Shown here: piece after piece, positions 1 to 14,142 of the stretch
Layout: every line of letters starts with the position of its first letter
Position numbering within the stretch: position 1 is the first letter of the stretch
Assembly (NCBI GenBank): GCA_964059195.1
Contig: CAXKWD010000001.1
Coordinates: forward strand, 159,948,532-160,012,531
Direction: 5' to 3'
DNA: 64,000 bases
Source: Ectobius pallidus
Lineage: Eukaryota > Arthropoda > Insecta > Blattodea > Ectobiidae
Notes under the pieces: model-generated
What the model saw: the letters and a program-made list of their open reading frames with translations, nothing else
Databases searched by the model: none
Told to the model about the DNA's origin: nothing
Position numbers and translations under genes: made by a program

Positions 1-479
1 CCAGAATTCGAAGAAGGCTAACCCCTTTGAAAATTTCGATAAATGTACCCAGAATTCGAAGATGGCTAACCCCTTTGAAAATTTCGAAAAATGCTCCCAG
101 AATTCTTTGAAGACTAACCCCTTTGAAAATTTCAAAAAATGCACCCAGAGTTCGTAGAAGGCTAACCCCTTTGAAAATTTCGAAAAATGCACCCAGAATT
201 CGAAGAAGGCTAACCCCTTTGAAAATTTCGAAAAATGCACCCAGAATTCGAAGAAGGCTAACCGCTTTGAAAATTTCGAAAAATGCACCCAGAATTCGTA
301 GAAGGCTAACCCCTTTGAAACTTTCGAAAAATGCACCCAGAATTCGTAGAAGGCTAACCCCTTTGAAAATTTCGAAAAATGCACCCAGAATTCGAAGAAG
401 GCTAACCCCTTTGAAAATTTCGAAAAATGCACCCAGAATTCGTAGAAGGCTAACCCCTTTGAAAATTTCGATAAATGCA

Positions 480-3400
480 CCCAGAATTCGAAGAAGGCTA
501 ACCCCTTTGAAAATTTCGAAAAATGCACCCAGAATTCGAAGAAGGCTAACCCCTTTGAAAATTTCGAAAAATGCACCCAGAATTCGAAGAAGGCTAACCC
601 CTTTGAAAATTTCGAAAAATGCACCCAGAATTGGTAGAAGGCTAACCCCTTTGAAAATTTCTAAAAATGCACCCAGAATTCGTAGAAGGCTAACCCCTTT
701 GAAAATTTCGATAAACGCACCCAGAATTCGTAGAAGGCTAACCCCTTTGAAAATTTCGAAAAATGCCCCAGAATTCGTAGAAGGCTAACCCCTTTGAAAA
801 TTTCTAAAAATGCACCCAGAATTGGTAGAAGGCTAACCCCTTTGAAAATTTCGAAAAATGCACCCAGAATTCGAAGAAGGCTAACCCCTTTGAAAATTTC
901 GAAAAATGCACCCAGAATTCGAAGAAGGCTAACCCCTTTGAAAATTTCGAAAAATGCAACCAGAATTCGTAGAAGGCTAACCCCTTTGAAAATTTCGATA
1001 AAAGCACCCAGAATTCGTAGAAGGCTAACCCCTTTGAAAATTTCGATAAAAGCACCCAGAATTCGTAGAAGGCTAACCCCTTTGAAAATTTCGAAAAATG
1101 CACCCAGAATTCGTAGAAGGCTAACCCCTTTGAAAATTTCGATAAACGCACCCAGAATTCGTAGAAGGCTAACCCCTTTGAAAATTTCGAAAAATGCACC
1201 CAGAATTCGTAGAAGGCTAAACCCTTTGAAAATTTCTAAAAATGACCCCAGAATTGGTAGAAGGCTAACCAGTTTGAAAATTTCTAAAAATGCACCCAGA
1301 ATTCGTAGAAGGCTAACCCCTTTGAAGAATTCGAAAAATGCACCCAGAATTCGTAGAAGGCTAACCCCTTTGAAAATTTCGATAAAAGCACCCAGAATTC
1401 GTAGAAGGCTAACCCCTTTGAAAATTTCGAAAAATGCACCCAGAATTCGTAGAAGGCTAACCCCTTTGAAAATTTCGAAAAATGCACCCAGAATTGATAG
1501 AAGGCTAACCCGTTTGAAAATTTCGAAAAATGCACCCAGAATTCGTAGAAGGCTAACCCCTTTGAAAATTTCGAAAAATGCACCCAGAATTCGTAGAAGG
1601 CTAACCCCTTTGAAAATTTCGATAAATGCACCCAGAATTCGAAGAAGGCTAACCCCTTTGAAAATTTAGAAAAATGCACCCAGAATTCGAAGAAGGCTAA
1701 CCCCTTTGAAAATTTCGGAAAATGCACCCAGAATTCGAAGAAGGCTAACCCCTTTGAAAATTTCGAAAAATGCACCCAGAATTCGTAGAAGGCTAACCCC
1801 TTTGAAAATTTCGAAAAATGCACCCAGAATTCGTAGAAGGCTAACCCCTTTGAAAATTTCAAAAGATGCACCCAGAATTCGTAGAAGGCTAACCCCTTTG
1901 AAAATTTCGAAAAATGCACCCAGAATTCGTAGAAGGCTAACCCCTTTGAAAATTTCGAAAAATGCACCCAGAATTGGTAGAAGGCTAAACCCTTTGAAAA
2001 TTTCTAAAAATGCACCCAGAATTCGTAGAAGGCTAACCCCTTTGAAAATTTCGAAAAATGCAACCAGAATTCGTAGAAGGCTAACCCCTTTGAAAATTTC
2101 GAAAAATGCACCCAGATTTCGTAGAAGGCTAACCCCTTTGAAAATTTCTAAAAATGCACCCAGAATTGGTAGAAGGCTAACCCCTTTGAAAATTTCGAAA
2201 AATGCACCCAGAATTGAAAATTTCGGAAAATGCACCCAGAATTCGAAGAAGGCTAACCCCTTTGAAAATTTCGAAAAATGCACCCAGAATTCGTAGAAGG
2301 CTAACCCCTTTGAAAATTTCGAAAAATGCACCCAGAATTCGTAGAAGGCTAACCCCTTTGAAAATTTCGGAAAATGCACCCAGAATTCGAAGAAGGCTAA
2401 CCCCTTTGAAAATTTCGAAAAATGCACCCAGAATTCGTAGAAGGCTAACCCCTTTGAAAATTTCGAAAAATGCAACCAGAATTCGTAGAAGGCTAACCCC
2501 TTTGAAAATTTCGAAAAATGCAACCAGAATTCGTAGAAGGCTAACCCCTTTGAAAATTTCGATAAATGCACCCAGAATTCGAAGATGGCTAACCCCTTTG
2601 AAAATTTCGAAAAATGCTCCCAGAATTCTTTGAAGACTAACCCCTTTGAAAATTTCAAAAAATGCACCCAGAATTCGTAGAAGGCTAACCCCTTTGAAAA
2701 TTTCGAAAAATGCACCCAGAATTCGAAGAAGGCTAACCGCTTTGAAAATTTCGAAAAATGCACCCAGAATTCGTAGAAGCCTAACCCCCTTGATAATTTC
2801 GAAAAATGCACCCAGAATTCGTAGAAGGCTAACCCCTTTGAAAATTTCGAAAAATGCACCCAGAATTCGTAGAAGGCTAACCCCTTTGAAAATTTCGGAA
2901 AATGCACCCAGAATTCGAAGAAGGCTAACCCCTTTGAAAATTTCGAAAAATGCACCCAGAATTCGTAGAAGGCTAACCCCTTTGAAAATTTCGAAAAATG
3001 CAACCAGAATTCGTAGAAGGCTAACCCCTTTGAAAATTTCGATAAATGCACCCAGAATTCGTAGAAGGCTAACCCCTTTGAAAATTTCGAAAAACGCACC
3101 CAGAATTCGTAGAAGGCTAACCCCTTTGAAAATTTCGATAAACGCACCCAGAATTCGTAGAAGGCTAACCCCTTTGAAAATTTCGAAAAATGCCCCAGAA
3201 TTCGTAGAAGGCTAACCCCTTTGAAAATTTCTAAAAATGCACCCAGAATTGGTAGAAGGCTAACCCCTTTGAAAATTTCGATAAATGCACCCAGAATTCG
3301 TAGAAGGCTAACCCCTTTGAAAATTTCGAAAAATGCACCCAGAATTCGTAGAAGGCTAACACCTTTGAAAATTTCGATAAACGCACCCAGAATTCGTAGA

Positions 3401-5400
3401 AGGCTAACCCCTTTGAAGATTTCTGAAAATGCACAGAGAATTCGTGGAAGGCTAACCCCTTTGAAAATTTCTAAAAATGCACCCAGAATTCGTGGAAGGC
3501 TAACCCCTTTGAAAATTTCGAAAAATGCACCCAGAATTCGTAGAAGGCTAACCCCCTTGATAATTTCGAAAAATGCACCCAGAATTCGTAGAAGGCTAAC
3601 CCCTTTGAAAATTTCTAAAAATGCACCCAGAATTCGTAGAAGGCTAACCCCTTTGAAAATTTCGAAAAATGCACCCAGAATTCATAGAAGGCTAACCCCT
3701 TTAAAATTTCTAAAAATGCATCCAGAATTCGTAGAAGGCTAACCCCTTTGAAAATTTCGAAAAATGCACCCAGAATTCGAAGAAGGCTAACCCCCTTTGA
3801 AAATTTCGAAAAATGCACCCAGAATTCGAAGAAGGCTAACCCCTTTGAAAATTTCGAAAAATGCAACCAGAATTCGTAGAAGGCTAACCGCTTTGAAAAT
3901 TTCGAAAAATGCAACCAGAATTCGTAGAAGGCTAACCCCTTTGAAAATTTCGATAAATGCACCCAGAATTCGTAGAAGGCTAACCCCTTTGAAAATTTCG
4001 ATAAACGCACCCAGAATTCGTAGAAGGCTAACCCCTTTGAAAATTTCGAAAAATGCCCCAGAATTCGTAGAAGGCTAACCCCTTTGAAAATTTCTAAAAA
4101 TGCACCCCGAATTGGTAGAAGGCTAACCCCTTTGAAAATTTCGAAAAATGCACCCAGAATTCGAAGAAGGCTAACCCCTTTGAAAATTTCGGAAAATGCA
4201 CCCAGAATTCGAAGAAGGCTAACCCCTTTGAAAATTTCGAAAAATGCACCCAGAATTCGTAGAAGGCTAACCCCTTTGAAAATTTCGATAAAAGCACCCC
4301 GAATTGGTAGAAGGCTAACCCCTTTGAAAATTTCTAAAAATGCACCCAGAATTCGTAGAAGGCTAACCCCTTTGAAAATTTCGAAAAATGCACCCAGAAT
4401 TCATAGAAGGCTAACCCCTTTAAAATTTCGAAAAATGCACCCAGAATTCGTAGAAGGCTAACCCCTTTGAAAATTTCGATAAAAGCACCCAGAATTCGTA
4501 GAAAACTAACCCCTTTGAAAATTTCGAAAAATGCACCCAGAATTCGTAGAAGGCTAACCCCTTTGAAAATTTCGAAAAATGCACCCAGAATTGGTAGAAG
4601 GCTAACCCCTTTGAAAATTTCTAAAAATGCATCCAGAATTCGTAGAAGGCTAACCCCTTTGAAAATTTCGAAAAATGCACCCAGAATTCGAAGAAGGCTA
4701 ACCCCCTTTGAAAATTTCGAAAAATGCACCCAGAATTCGAAGAAGGCTAACCCCTTTGAAAATTTCGAAAAATGCAACCAGAATTCGTAGAAGGCTAACC
4801 GCTTTGAAAATTTCGAAAAATGCAACCAGAATTCGTAGAAGGCTAACCCCTTTGAAAATTTCGATAAATGCACCCAGAATTCGTAGAAGGCTAACCCCTT
4901 TGAAAATTTCGATAAACGCACCCAGAATTCGTAGAAGGCTAACCCCTTTGAAAATTTCGAAAAATGCCCCAGAATTCGTAGAAGGCTAACCCCTTTGAAA
5001 ATTTCTAAAAATGCACCCCGAATTGGTAGAATGCTAACCCCTTTGAAAATTTCGAAAAATGCACCCAGAATTCGAAGAAGGCTAACCCCTTTGAAAATTT
5101 CGGAAAATGCACCCAGAATTCGAAGAAGGCTAACCCCTTTGAAAATTTCGAAAAATGCACCCAGAATTCGTAGAAGGCTAACCCCTTTGAAAATTTCGAA
5201 AAATGCACCCAGAATTCGTAGAAGGCTAACCCCTTTGAAAATTTCGATAAAAGCACCCAGAATTCGTAGAAGGCTAACCCCTTTGAAAATTTCGAAAAAT
5301 GCACCCAGAATTGGTAGAAGGCTAAACCCTTTGAAAATTTCTAAAAATGCACCCAGAATTCGTAGAAGGCTAACCCCTTTGAAAATTTCGAAAAATGCAC
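480..5400. repeat. Higher-order satellite block, copy 1
   Basis: This block is repeated almost base for base from 5400 to about 9940. The offset is 4920 at the left (variant AAATGCCCCA at 761 and 5681), 4872 in the middle (AATGACCCCA at 1241 and 6113) and 4488 from about 1990 to 5450. The offset changes by 48 and then by 384 bases, so copy 1 has nine extra monomers. Boundaries are accurate to about one monomer. Confidence 0.85.
3718..5180. repeat. 911-bp tandem duplication inside the satellite
   Basis: Monomers from about 3718 to 4270 recur at an offset of 911 bp (19 monomers less one base) at about 4629-5180. Shared private marks include the CATCCAG monomer, the five-C run in GGCTAACCCCCTTTG and the GCACCCCGAATTGG monomer. 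The nested unit is also present in the second higher-order block (about 8206-9670), so it predates the larger duplication. Confidence 0.8.
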
Positions 5401-8400
5401 CCAGAATTCGAAGAAGGCTAACCCCTTTGAAAATTTCGAAAAATGCACCCAGAATTCGAAGAAGGCTAACCCCTTTGAAAATTTCGAAAAATGCACCCAG
5501 AATTCGAAGAAGGCTAACCCCTTTGAAAATTTCGAAAAATGCACCCAGAATTGGTAGAAAGCTAACCCCTTTGAAAATTTCTAAAAATGCACCCAGAATT
5601 CGTAGAAGGCTAACCCCTTTGAAAATTTCGATAAACGCACCCAGAATTCGTAGAAGGCTAACCCCTTTGAAAATTTCGAAAAATGCCCCAGAATTCGTAG
5701 AAGGCTAACCCCTTTGAAAATTTCTAAAAATGCACCCAGAATTGGTAGAAGGCTAACCCCTTTGAAAATTTCGAAAAATGCACCCAGAATTCGAAGAAGG
5801 CTAACCCCTTTGAAAATTTCGAAAAATGCACCCAGAATTCGAAGAAGGCTAACCCCTTTGAAAATTTCGAAAAATGCAACCAGAATTCGTAGAAGGCTAA
5901 CCCCTTTGAAAATTTCGATAAAAGCACCCAGAATTCGTAGAAGGCTAACCCCTTTGAAAATTTCGAAAAATGCACCCAGAATTCGTAGAAGGCTAACCCC
6001 TTTGAAAATTTCGATAAACGCACCCAGAATTCGTAGAAGGCTAACCCCTTTGAAAATTTCGAAAAATGCACCCAGAATTCGTAGAAGGCTAAACCCTTTG
6101 AAAATTTCTAAAAATGACCCCAGAATTGGTAGAAGGCTAACCAGTTTGAAAATTTCTAAAAATGCACCCAGAATTCGTAGAAGGCTAACCCCTTTGAAGA
6201 ATTCGAAAAATGCACCCAGAATTCGTAGAAGGCTAACCCCTTTGAAAATTTCGATAAAAGCACCCAGAATTCGTAGAAGGCTAACCCCTTTGAAAATTTC
6301 GAAAAATGCACCCAGAATTCGTAGAAGGCTAACCCCTTTGAAAATTTCGAAAAATGCACCCAGAATTGATAGAAGGCTAACCCCTTTGAAAATTTCGAAA
6401 AATGCACCCAGAATTCGTAGAAGGCTAACCCCTTTGAAAATTTCGAAAAATGCACCCAGAATTCGTAGAAGGCTAAACCCTTTGAAAATTTCTAAAAATG
6501 CACCCAGAATTCGTAGAAGGCTAACCCCTTTGAAAATTTCGAAAAATGCAACCAGAATTCGTAGAAGGCTAACCCCTTTGAAAATTTCGAAAAATGCACC
6601 CAGAATTCGTAGAAGGCTAACCCCTTTGAAAATTTCTAAAAATGCACCCAGAATTGGTAGAAGGCTAACCCCTTTGAAAATTTCGAAAAATGCACCCAGA
6701 ATTGAAAATTTCGGAAAATGCACCCAGAATTCGAAGAAGGCTAACCCCTTTGAAAATTTCGAAAAATGCACCCAGAATTCGTAGAAGGCTAACCCCTTTG
6801 AAAATTTCGAAAAATGCACCCAGAATTCGTAGAAGGCTAACCCCTTTGAAAATTTCGGAAAATGCACCCAGAATTCGAAGAAGGCTAACCCCTTTGAAAA
6901 TTTCGAAAAATGCACCCAGAATTCGTAGAAGGCTAACCCCTTTGAAAATTTCGAAAAATGCAACCAGAATTCGTAGAAGGCTAACCCCTTTGAAAATTTC
7001 GAAAAATGCAACCAGAATTCGTAGAAGGCTAACCCCTTTGAAAATTTCGATAAATGCACCCAGAATTCGAAGATGGCTAACCCCTTTGAAAATTTCGAAA
7101 AATGCTCCCAGAATTCTTTGAAGACTAACCCCTTTGAAAATTTCAAAAAATGCACCCAGAATTCGTAGAAGGCTAACCCCTTTGAAAATTTCGAAAAATG
7201 CACCCAGAATTCGAAGAAGGCTAACCGCTTTGAAAATTTCGAAAAATGCACCCAGAATTCGTAGAAGCCTAACCCCCTTGATAATTTCGAAAAATGCACC
7301 CAGAATTCGTAGAAGGCTAACCCCTTTGAAAATTTCGAAAAATGCACCCAGAATTCGTAGAAGGCTAACCCCTTTGAAAATTTCGGAAAATGCACCCAGA
7401 ATTCGAAGAAGGCTAACCCCTTTGAAAATTTCGAAAAATGCACCCAGAATTCGTAGAAGGCTAACCCCTTTGAAAATTTCGAAAAATGCAACCAGAATTC
7501 GTAGAAGGCTAACCCCTTTGAAAATTTCGATAAATGCACCCAGAATTCGTAGAAGGCTAACCCCTTTGAAAATTTCGAAAAACGCACCCAGAATTCGTAG
7601 AAGGCTAACCCCTTTGAAAATTTCGATAAACGCACCCAGAATTCGTAGAAGGCTAACCCCTTTGAAAATTTCGAAAAATGCCCCAGAATTCGTAGAAGGC
7701 TAACCCCTTTGAAAATTTCTAAAAATGCACCCAGAATTGGTAGAAGGCTAACCCCTTTGAAAATTTCGATAAATGCACCCAGAATTCGTAGAAGGCTAAC
7801 CCCTTTGAAAATTTCGAAAAATGCACCCAGAATTCGTAGAAGGCTAACACCTTTGAAAATTTCGATAAACGCACCCAGAATTCGTAGAAGGCTAACCCCT
7901 TTGAAGATTTCTGAAAATGCACAGAGAATTCGTGGAAGGCTAACCCCTTTGAAAATTTCTAAAAATGCACCCAGAATTCGTGGAAGGCTAACCCCTTTGA
8001 AAATTTCGAAAAATGCACCCAGAATTCGTAGAAGGCTAACCCCCTTGATAATTTCGAAAAATGCACCCAGAATTCGTAGAAGGCTAACCCCTTTGAAAAT
8101 TTCTAAAAATGCACCCAGAATTCGTAGAAGGCTAACCCCTTTGAAAATTTCGAAAAATGCACCCAGAATTCATAGAAGGCTAACCCCTTTAAAATTTCTA
8201 AAAATGCATCCAGAATTCGTAGAAGGCTAACCCCTTTGAAAATTTCGAAAAATGCACCCAGAATTCGAAGAAGGCTAACCCCCTTTGAAAATTTCGAAAA
8301 ATGCACCCAGAATTCGAAGAAGGCTAACCCCTTTGAAAATTTCGAAAAATGCAACCAGAATTCGTAGAAGGCTAACCGCTTTGAAAATTTCGAAAAATGC

Positions 8401-9940
8401 AACCAGAATTCGTAGAAGGCTAACCCCTTTGAAAATTTCGATAAATGCACCCAGAATTCGTAGAAGGCTAACCCCTTTGAAAATTTCGATAAACGCACCC
8501 AGAATTCGTAGAAGGCTAACCCCTTTGAAAATTTCGAAAAATGCCCCAGAATTCGTAGAAGGCTAACCCCTTTGAAAATTTCTAAAAATGCACCCCGAAT
8601 TGGTAGAAGGCTAACCCCTTTGAAAATTTCGAAAAATGCACCCAGAATTCGAAGAAGGCTAACCCCTTTGAAAATTTCGGAAAATGCACCCAGAATTCGA
8701 AGAAGGCTAACCCCTTTGAAAATTTCGAAAAATGCACCCAGAATTCGTAGAAGGCTAACCCCTTTGAAAATTTCGATAAAAGCACCCCGAATTGGTAGAA
8801 GGCTAACCCCTTTGAAAATTTCTAAAAATGCACCCAGAATTCGTAGAAGGCTAACCCCTTTGAAAATTTCGAAAAATGCACCCAGAATTCATAGAAGGCT
8901 AACCCCTTTAAAATTTCGAAAAATGCACCCAGAATTCGTAGAAGGCTAACCCCTTTGAAAATTTCGATAAAAGCACCCAGAATTCGTAGAAAACTAACCC
9001 CTTTGAAAATTTCGAAAAATGCACCCAGAATTCGTAGAAGGCTAACCCCTTTGAAAATTTCGAAAAATGCACCCAGAATTGGTAGAAGGCTAACCCCTTT
9101 GAAAATTTCTAAAAATGCATCCAGAATTCGTAGAAGGCTAACCCCTTTGAAAATTTCGAAAAATGCACCCAGAATTCGAAGAAGGCTAACCCCCTTTGAA
9201 AATTTCGAAAAATGCACCCAGAATTCGAAGAAGGCTAACCCCTTTGAAAATTTCGAAAAATGCAACCAGAATTCGTAGAAGGCTAACCGCTTTGAAAATT
9301 TCGAAAAATGCAACCAGAATTCGTAGAAGGCTAACCCCTTTGAAAATTTCGATAAATGCACCCAGAATTCGTAGAAGGCTAACCCCTTTGAAAATTTCGA
9401 TAAACGCACCCAGAATTCGTAGAAGGCTAACCCCTTTGAAAATTTCGAAAAATGCCCCAGAATTCGTAGAAGGCTAACCCCTTTGAAAATTTCTAAAAAT
9501 GCACCCCGAATTGGTAGAAGGCTAACCCCTTTGAAAATTTCGAAAAATGCACCCAGAATTCGAAGAAGGCTAACCCCTTTGAAAATTTCGGAAAATGCAC
9601 CCAGAATTCGAAGAAGGCTAACCCCTTTGAAAATTTCGAAAAATGCACCCAGAATTCGTAGAAGGCTAACCCCTTTGAAAATTTCGAAAAATGCACCCAG
9701 AATTCGTAGAAGGCTAACCCCTTTGAAAATTTCGATAAAAGCACCCAGAATTCGTAGAAGGCTAACCCCTTTGAAAATTTCGAAAAATGCACCCAGAATT
9801 GGTAGAAGGCTAAACCCTTTGAAAATTTCTAAAAATGCACCCAGAATTCGTAGAAGGCTAACCCCTTTGAAAATTTCGAAAAATGCACCCAGAATTCGAA
9901 GAAGGCTAACCCCTTTGAAAATTTCGAAAAATGCACCCAG
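5400..9940. repeat. Higher-order satellite block, copy 2
   Basis: This is the tandem partner of 480-5400 and shares rare variants in the same order, including the ATTCTTTGAAGACTAACC monomer (2623 and 7111), GTAGAAGCCTAACC (2772 and 7260) and the one-base-shorter monomers. Differences are few: for example GGTAGAATGC at about 5030 against GGTAGAAGGC at about 9518. Such conservation of private variants indicates a recent duplication. Confidence 0.85.
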
Positions 9941-11464
9941 AATTCGAAGAAGGCTAAACCCTTTGAAAATTTCGAAAAATGCAACCAGAATTCGTAGAAG
10001 GCTAACCCCTTTGAAAATTTCGAAAAATGCAACCAGAATTCGTAGAAGGCTAACCCCTTTGAAAATTTCGATAAATGCACCCAGAATTCGTAGAAGGCTA
10101 ACGCCTTTGAAAATTTCGATAAATGCACCCAGAATTCGTAGAAGGCTAACGCCTTTGAAAATTTCGAAAAATGCACCCAGAATTCGTAGAAGGCTAACCC
10201 CTTTGAAAATTTCGATAAACGCACCCAGAATTCGTAGAAGGCTAACCCCTTTGAAAATTTCGAAAAATGCACCCAGAATTCGTAGAAGGCTAACCCCTTT
10301 GAAAATTTCTAAAAATGCACCCAGAATTGGTAGAAGGCTAACGCCTTTGAAAATTTCGAAAAATGCACCCAGAATTCGTAGAAGGCTAACCCCGTTGAAA
10401 ATTTCTAAAAATGCACCCAGAATTCGAAGAAGGCTAACCCTTTTGAAAATTTCAAAAGATGCACCCAGAATTCGTAGAAGGCTAACCCCTTTGAAAATTT
10501 CGAAAAATGCACCCAGAATTCGTAGAAGGCTAACCCCTTTGAAAATTTCGAAAAATGCACCCAGAATTCGTAGAAGGCTAACCCCTTTGAAAATTTCGAA
10601 AATTGCACCCAGAATTCGTAGAAGGCTAACCCCCTTGAAAATTTCGAAAAATGCACCCTGAATTCGTAGAAGGCTAACCCCTTTGAAAATTTCTAAAAAT
10701 GCACCCAGAATTCGTAGAAGGCTAACCCCTTTGAATATTTCGAAAAATGCACCCAGAATTCGTAGAAGGCTAACCCCTTTGAAAATTTCGAAAAATGCAC
10801 CCAGAATTCGTAGAAGGCTAACCCCTTTGAAAATTTCGAAAAATTCACCCAGAATTCGTAGAAGGCTAACCCCTTTGAAAATTTCGATAAATGCACCCAG
10901 AATTCGAAGAAGGCTAACCCCTTTGAAAATTTCGAAAAATGCACCCAGAATTCGAAGAAGGCTAACTCCTTTGAAAATTTCGAAAAATGCACCCAGAATA
11001 CGTAGAAGGCTAACCCCTTTGAAAATTTCGAAAAATGCACCCAGAATTCGTAGAAGGCTAACCCCTTTGAAAATTTCGATAAAAGCACCCAGAATTCGTA
11101 GAAGGCTAACCCCTTTGAAAATTTCGAAAAATGCACCCAGAATTGGTAGAAGGCTAACCCCTTTGAAAATTTCTAAAAATGCACCCAGAATTCGTAGAAG
11201 GCTAACCCCTTTGAAAATTTTGAAAAATGCACCCAGAATTCGAAGAAGGCTAACCCCCTTTGAAAATTTCAAAAAATGCACCCAGAATTCGAAGAAGGCT
11301 AACCCCTTTGAAAATTTCGAAAAATGCAACCAGAATTCGTAGAAGGCTAACCCCATTGAAAATTTCGAAAAATGCAACCAGAATTCGTAGAAGGCTAACC
11401 CCTTTGAAAATTTCGATAAATGCACCCAGAATTCGTAGAAGGCTAACCCGTTTTAAAAATTTCG

Positions 11465-12075
11465 AAAAATGCACCCAGAATTCGTAGAAGGCTAACCCCT
11501 TTGAAAATTTCGATAAACGCACCCAGAATTCGTAGAAGGCTAACCCCTTTGAAAATTTCGAAAAATGCCCCAGAATTCGTAGAAGGCTAACCCCTTTGAA
11601 AATTTCTAAAAATGCACCCAGAATTGGTAGAAGGCTAACCCCTTTGAAAATTTCGAAAAATGCACCCAGAATTCGAAGAAGGCTAACCCCTTTGAAAATT
11701 TCGAAAAATGCACCCAGAATTCGAAGAAGGCTAACCCCTTTGAAAATTTCGAAAAATGCAACCAGAATTCGTAGAAGGCTAACCCCTTTGAAAATTTCGA
11801 TAAAAGCACCCAGAATTCGTAGAAGGCTAACCCCTTTGAAAATTTCGAAAAATGCACCCAGAATTCGTAGAAGGCTAACCCCTTTGAAAATTTCGATAAA
11901 CGCACCCAGAATTCGTAGAAGGCTAACCCCTTTGAAAATTTCAAAAAATGCACCCAGAATTCGTAGAAGGCTAAACCCTTTGAAAATTTCTAAAAATGAC
12001 CCCAGAATTGGTAGAAGGCTAACCAGTTTGAAAATTTCTAAAAATGCACCCAGAATTCGTAGAAGGCTAACCCCT
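11465..12075. repeat. Partial third copy of the higher-order block
   Basis: The order of variant monomers matches about 5583-6193 at a constant offset of 5882 bp: AAATGCCCCAG at 11563 and AATGACCCC at 11995. Similarity stops where copy 2 carries the odd CCTTTGAAGAATTCG monomer near 6190. Confidence 0.75.
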
Positions 12076-13442
12076 TTGAAAATTTCGAAAAATGCACCCA
12101 GAATTCGAAGAAGGCTAACCCCTTTGAAAATTTCGAAAAATGCACCCAGAATTCGAAGAAGGCTAACCCCTTAGAAAATTTCGAAAAATGCACCCAGAAT
12201 TCGTAGAAGGCTATCACCTTTGAAAATTTCGAAAAATGCAACCAGAATTCGTAGAAGGCTAACCCCTTTGAAAATTTCGATAAATGCACCCAGAATTCGT
12301 AGAAGGCTAACGCCTTTGAAAATTTCGATAAATGTACCCAGAATTCGAAGAAGGCTAACCCCTTAGAAAATTTCGAAAAATGCTCCCAGAATTCTTTGAA
12401 GACTAACCCCTTTGAAAATTTCAAAAAATGCACCCAGAATTCGTAGAAGGCTAACCCCTTTGAAAATTTCGAAAAATGCACCCAGAATTAGAAGAAGGCT
12501 AACCCCTTTGATAATTTCGAAAAATGCACCCAGAATTCGAAGAAGGCTAACCCGTTTGAAAATTTCGAAAAATGCACCCAGAATTCGTAGAAGGCTAACC
12601 CCTTTGAAAATTTCGATAAATGCACCCAGAATTCGTAGAAGGCTAACCCCTTTTTAAAATTCCGATAAATGCACCCAGAATTCGAAGAAGGCTAACCCCT
12701 TTGAAAATTTCGAAAAATGCTCCCAGAATTCTTTGAAGACTCACCCCTTTGAAAATTTCAAAAAATGCACCCAGAATTCGTAGAAGGCTAACCCCTTTGA
12801 AAATTTCGAAAAATGCTCCCAGAATTCGTAGAAGGCTAACCCCTTTGAAAATTTCGAAAAATGCACCCAGAATTCGTAGAAGGCTAATCCCTTTGAAAAT
12901 TTCGAAAAATGCACCCAGAATTCGTAGAAGGCTAACTCCTTTGAAAATTTCTGAAAATGCACAGAGAATTCGTGGAAGGCTAACCCCTTTGAAAATTTCT
13001 GAAAATGCACCCAGAATTCGTGGAAGGCTAACCCATTTGAAAATTTCGAAAAATGCACCCAGAATTCGTAGAAGGCTAACCCCTTTGAAAATTTCTGAAA
13101 ATGCACAGAGAATTCGTGGAAGGCTAACCCCTTTGAAAATTTCGAAAAATGCACCCAGAATTCGTAGAAGGCTAACCCCTTTGAAAATTTCTAAAAATGC
13201 ACCCAGAATTGGTAGAAGGCTAACCCCTTTGAAAATTTCGAAAAATGCACCCAGAATTCGAAGAAGGCTAACCCCTTTGAAAATTTCGGAAAATGCACCC
13301 AGAATTCGAAGAAGGCTAACCCCTTTGAAAATTTCGAAAAATGCACCCAGAATTCGTAGAAGGCTAACCCCTTTGAAAATTTCGAAAAATGCACCCAGAA
13401 TTCGTAGAAGGCTAACCCCTTTGAAAATTTCGAAAAATGCAC

Positions 13443-14142
13443 CCAGAATTCGAAGAAGGCTAACCCCTTTGAAAATTTCGATAAATGTACCCAGAATTCG
13501 AAGATGGCTAACCCCTTTGAAAATTTCGAAAAATGCTCCCAGAATTCTTTGAAGACTAACCCCTTTGAAAATTTCAAAAAATGCACCCAGAGTTCGTAGA
13601 AGGCTAACCCCTTTGAAAATTTCGAAAAATGCACCCAGAATTCGAAGAAGGCTAACCCCTTTGAAAATTTCGAAAAATGCACCCAGAATTCGAAGAAGGC
13701 TAACCGCTTTGAAAATTTCGAAAAATGCACCCAGAATTCGTAGAAGGCTAACCCCTTTGAAACTTTCGAAAAATGCACCCAGAATTCGTAGAAGGCTAAC
13801 CCCTTTGAAAATTTCGAAAAATGCACCCAGAATTCGAAGAAGGCTAACCCCTTTGAAAATTTCGAAAAATGCACCCAGAATTCGTAGAAGGCTAACCCCT
13901 TTGAAAATTTCGATAAATGCACCCAGAATTCGAAGAAGGCTAACCCCTTTGAAAATTTCGAAAAATGCACCCAGAATTCGAAGAAGGCTAACCCCTTTGA
14001 AAATTTCGAAAAATGCACCCAGAATTCGAAGAAGGCTAACCCCTTTGAAAATTTCGAAAAATGCACCCAGAATTGGTAGAAGGCTAACCCCTTTGAAAAT
14101 TTCTAAAAATGCACCCAGAATTCGTAGAAGGCTAACCCCTTT
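13443..14142. repeat. Second copy of the first 700 bp of the window
   Basis: The variant string at 1-700 (GATAAATGTACCC, GAAGATGGC, ATTCTTTGAAGAC, CCCAGAGTTCG, GAAACTTTCG) is repeated in the same order at an offset of 13442 bp. A more diverged version starts near 15370. A related segment, about 12660-13560, recurs at about 14530-15480 (offset 1872, then about 1919 after one additional monomer). Confidence 0.8.
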
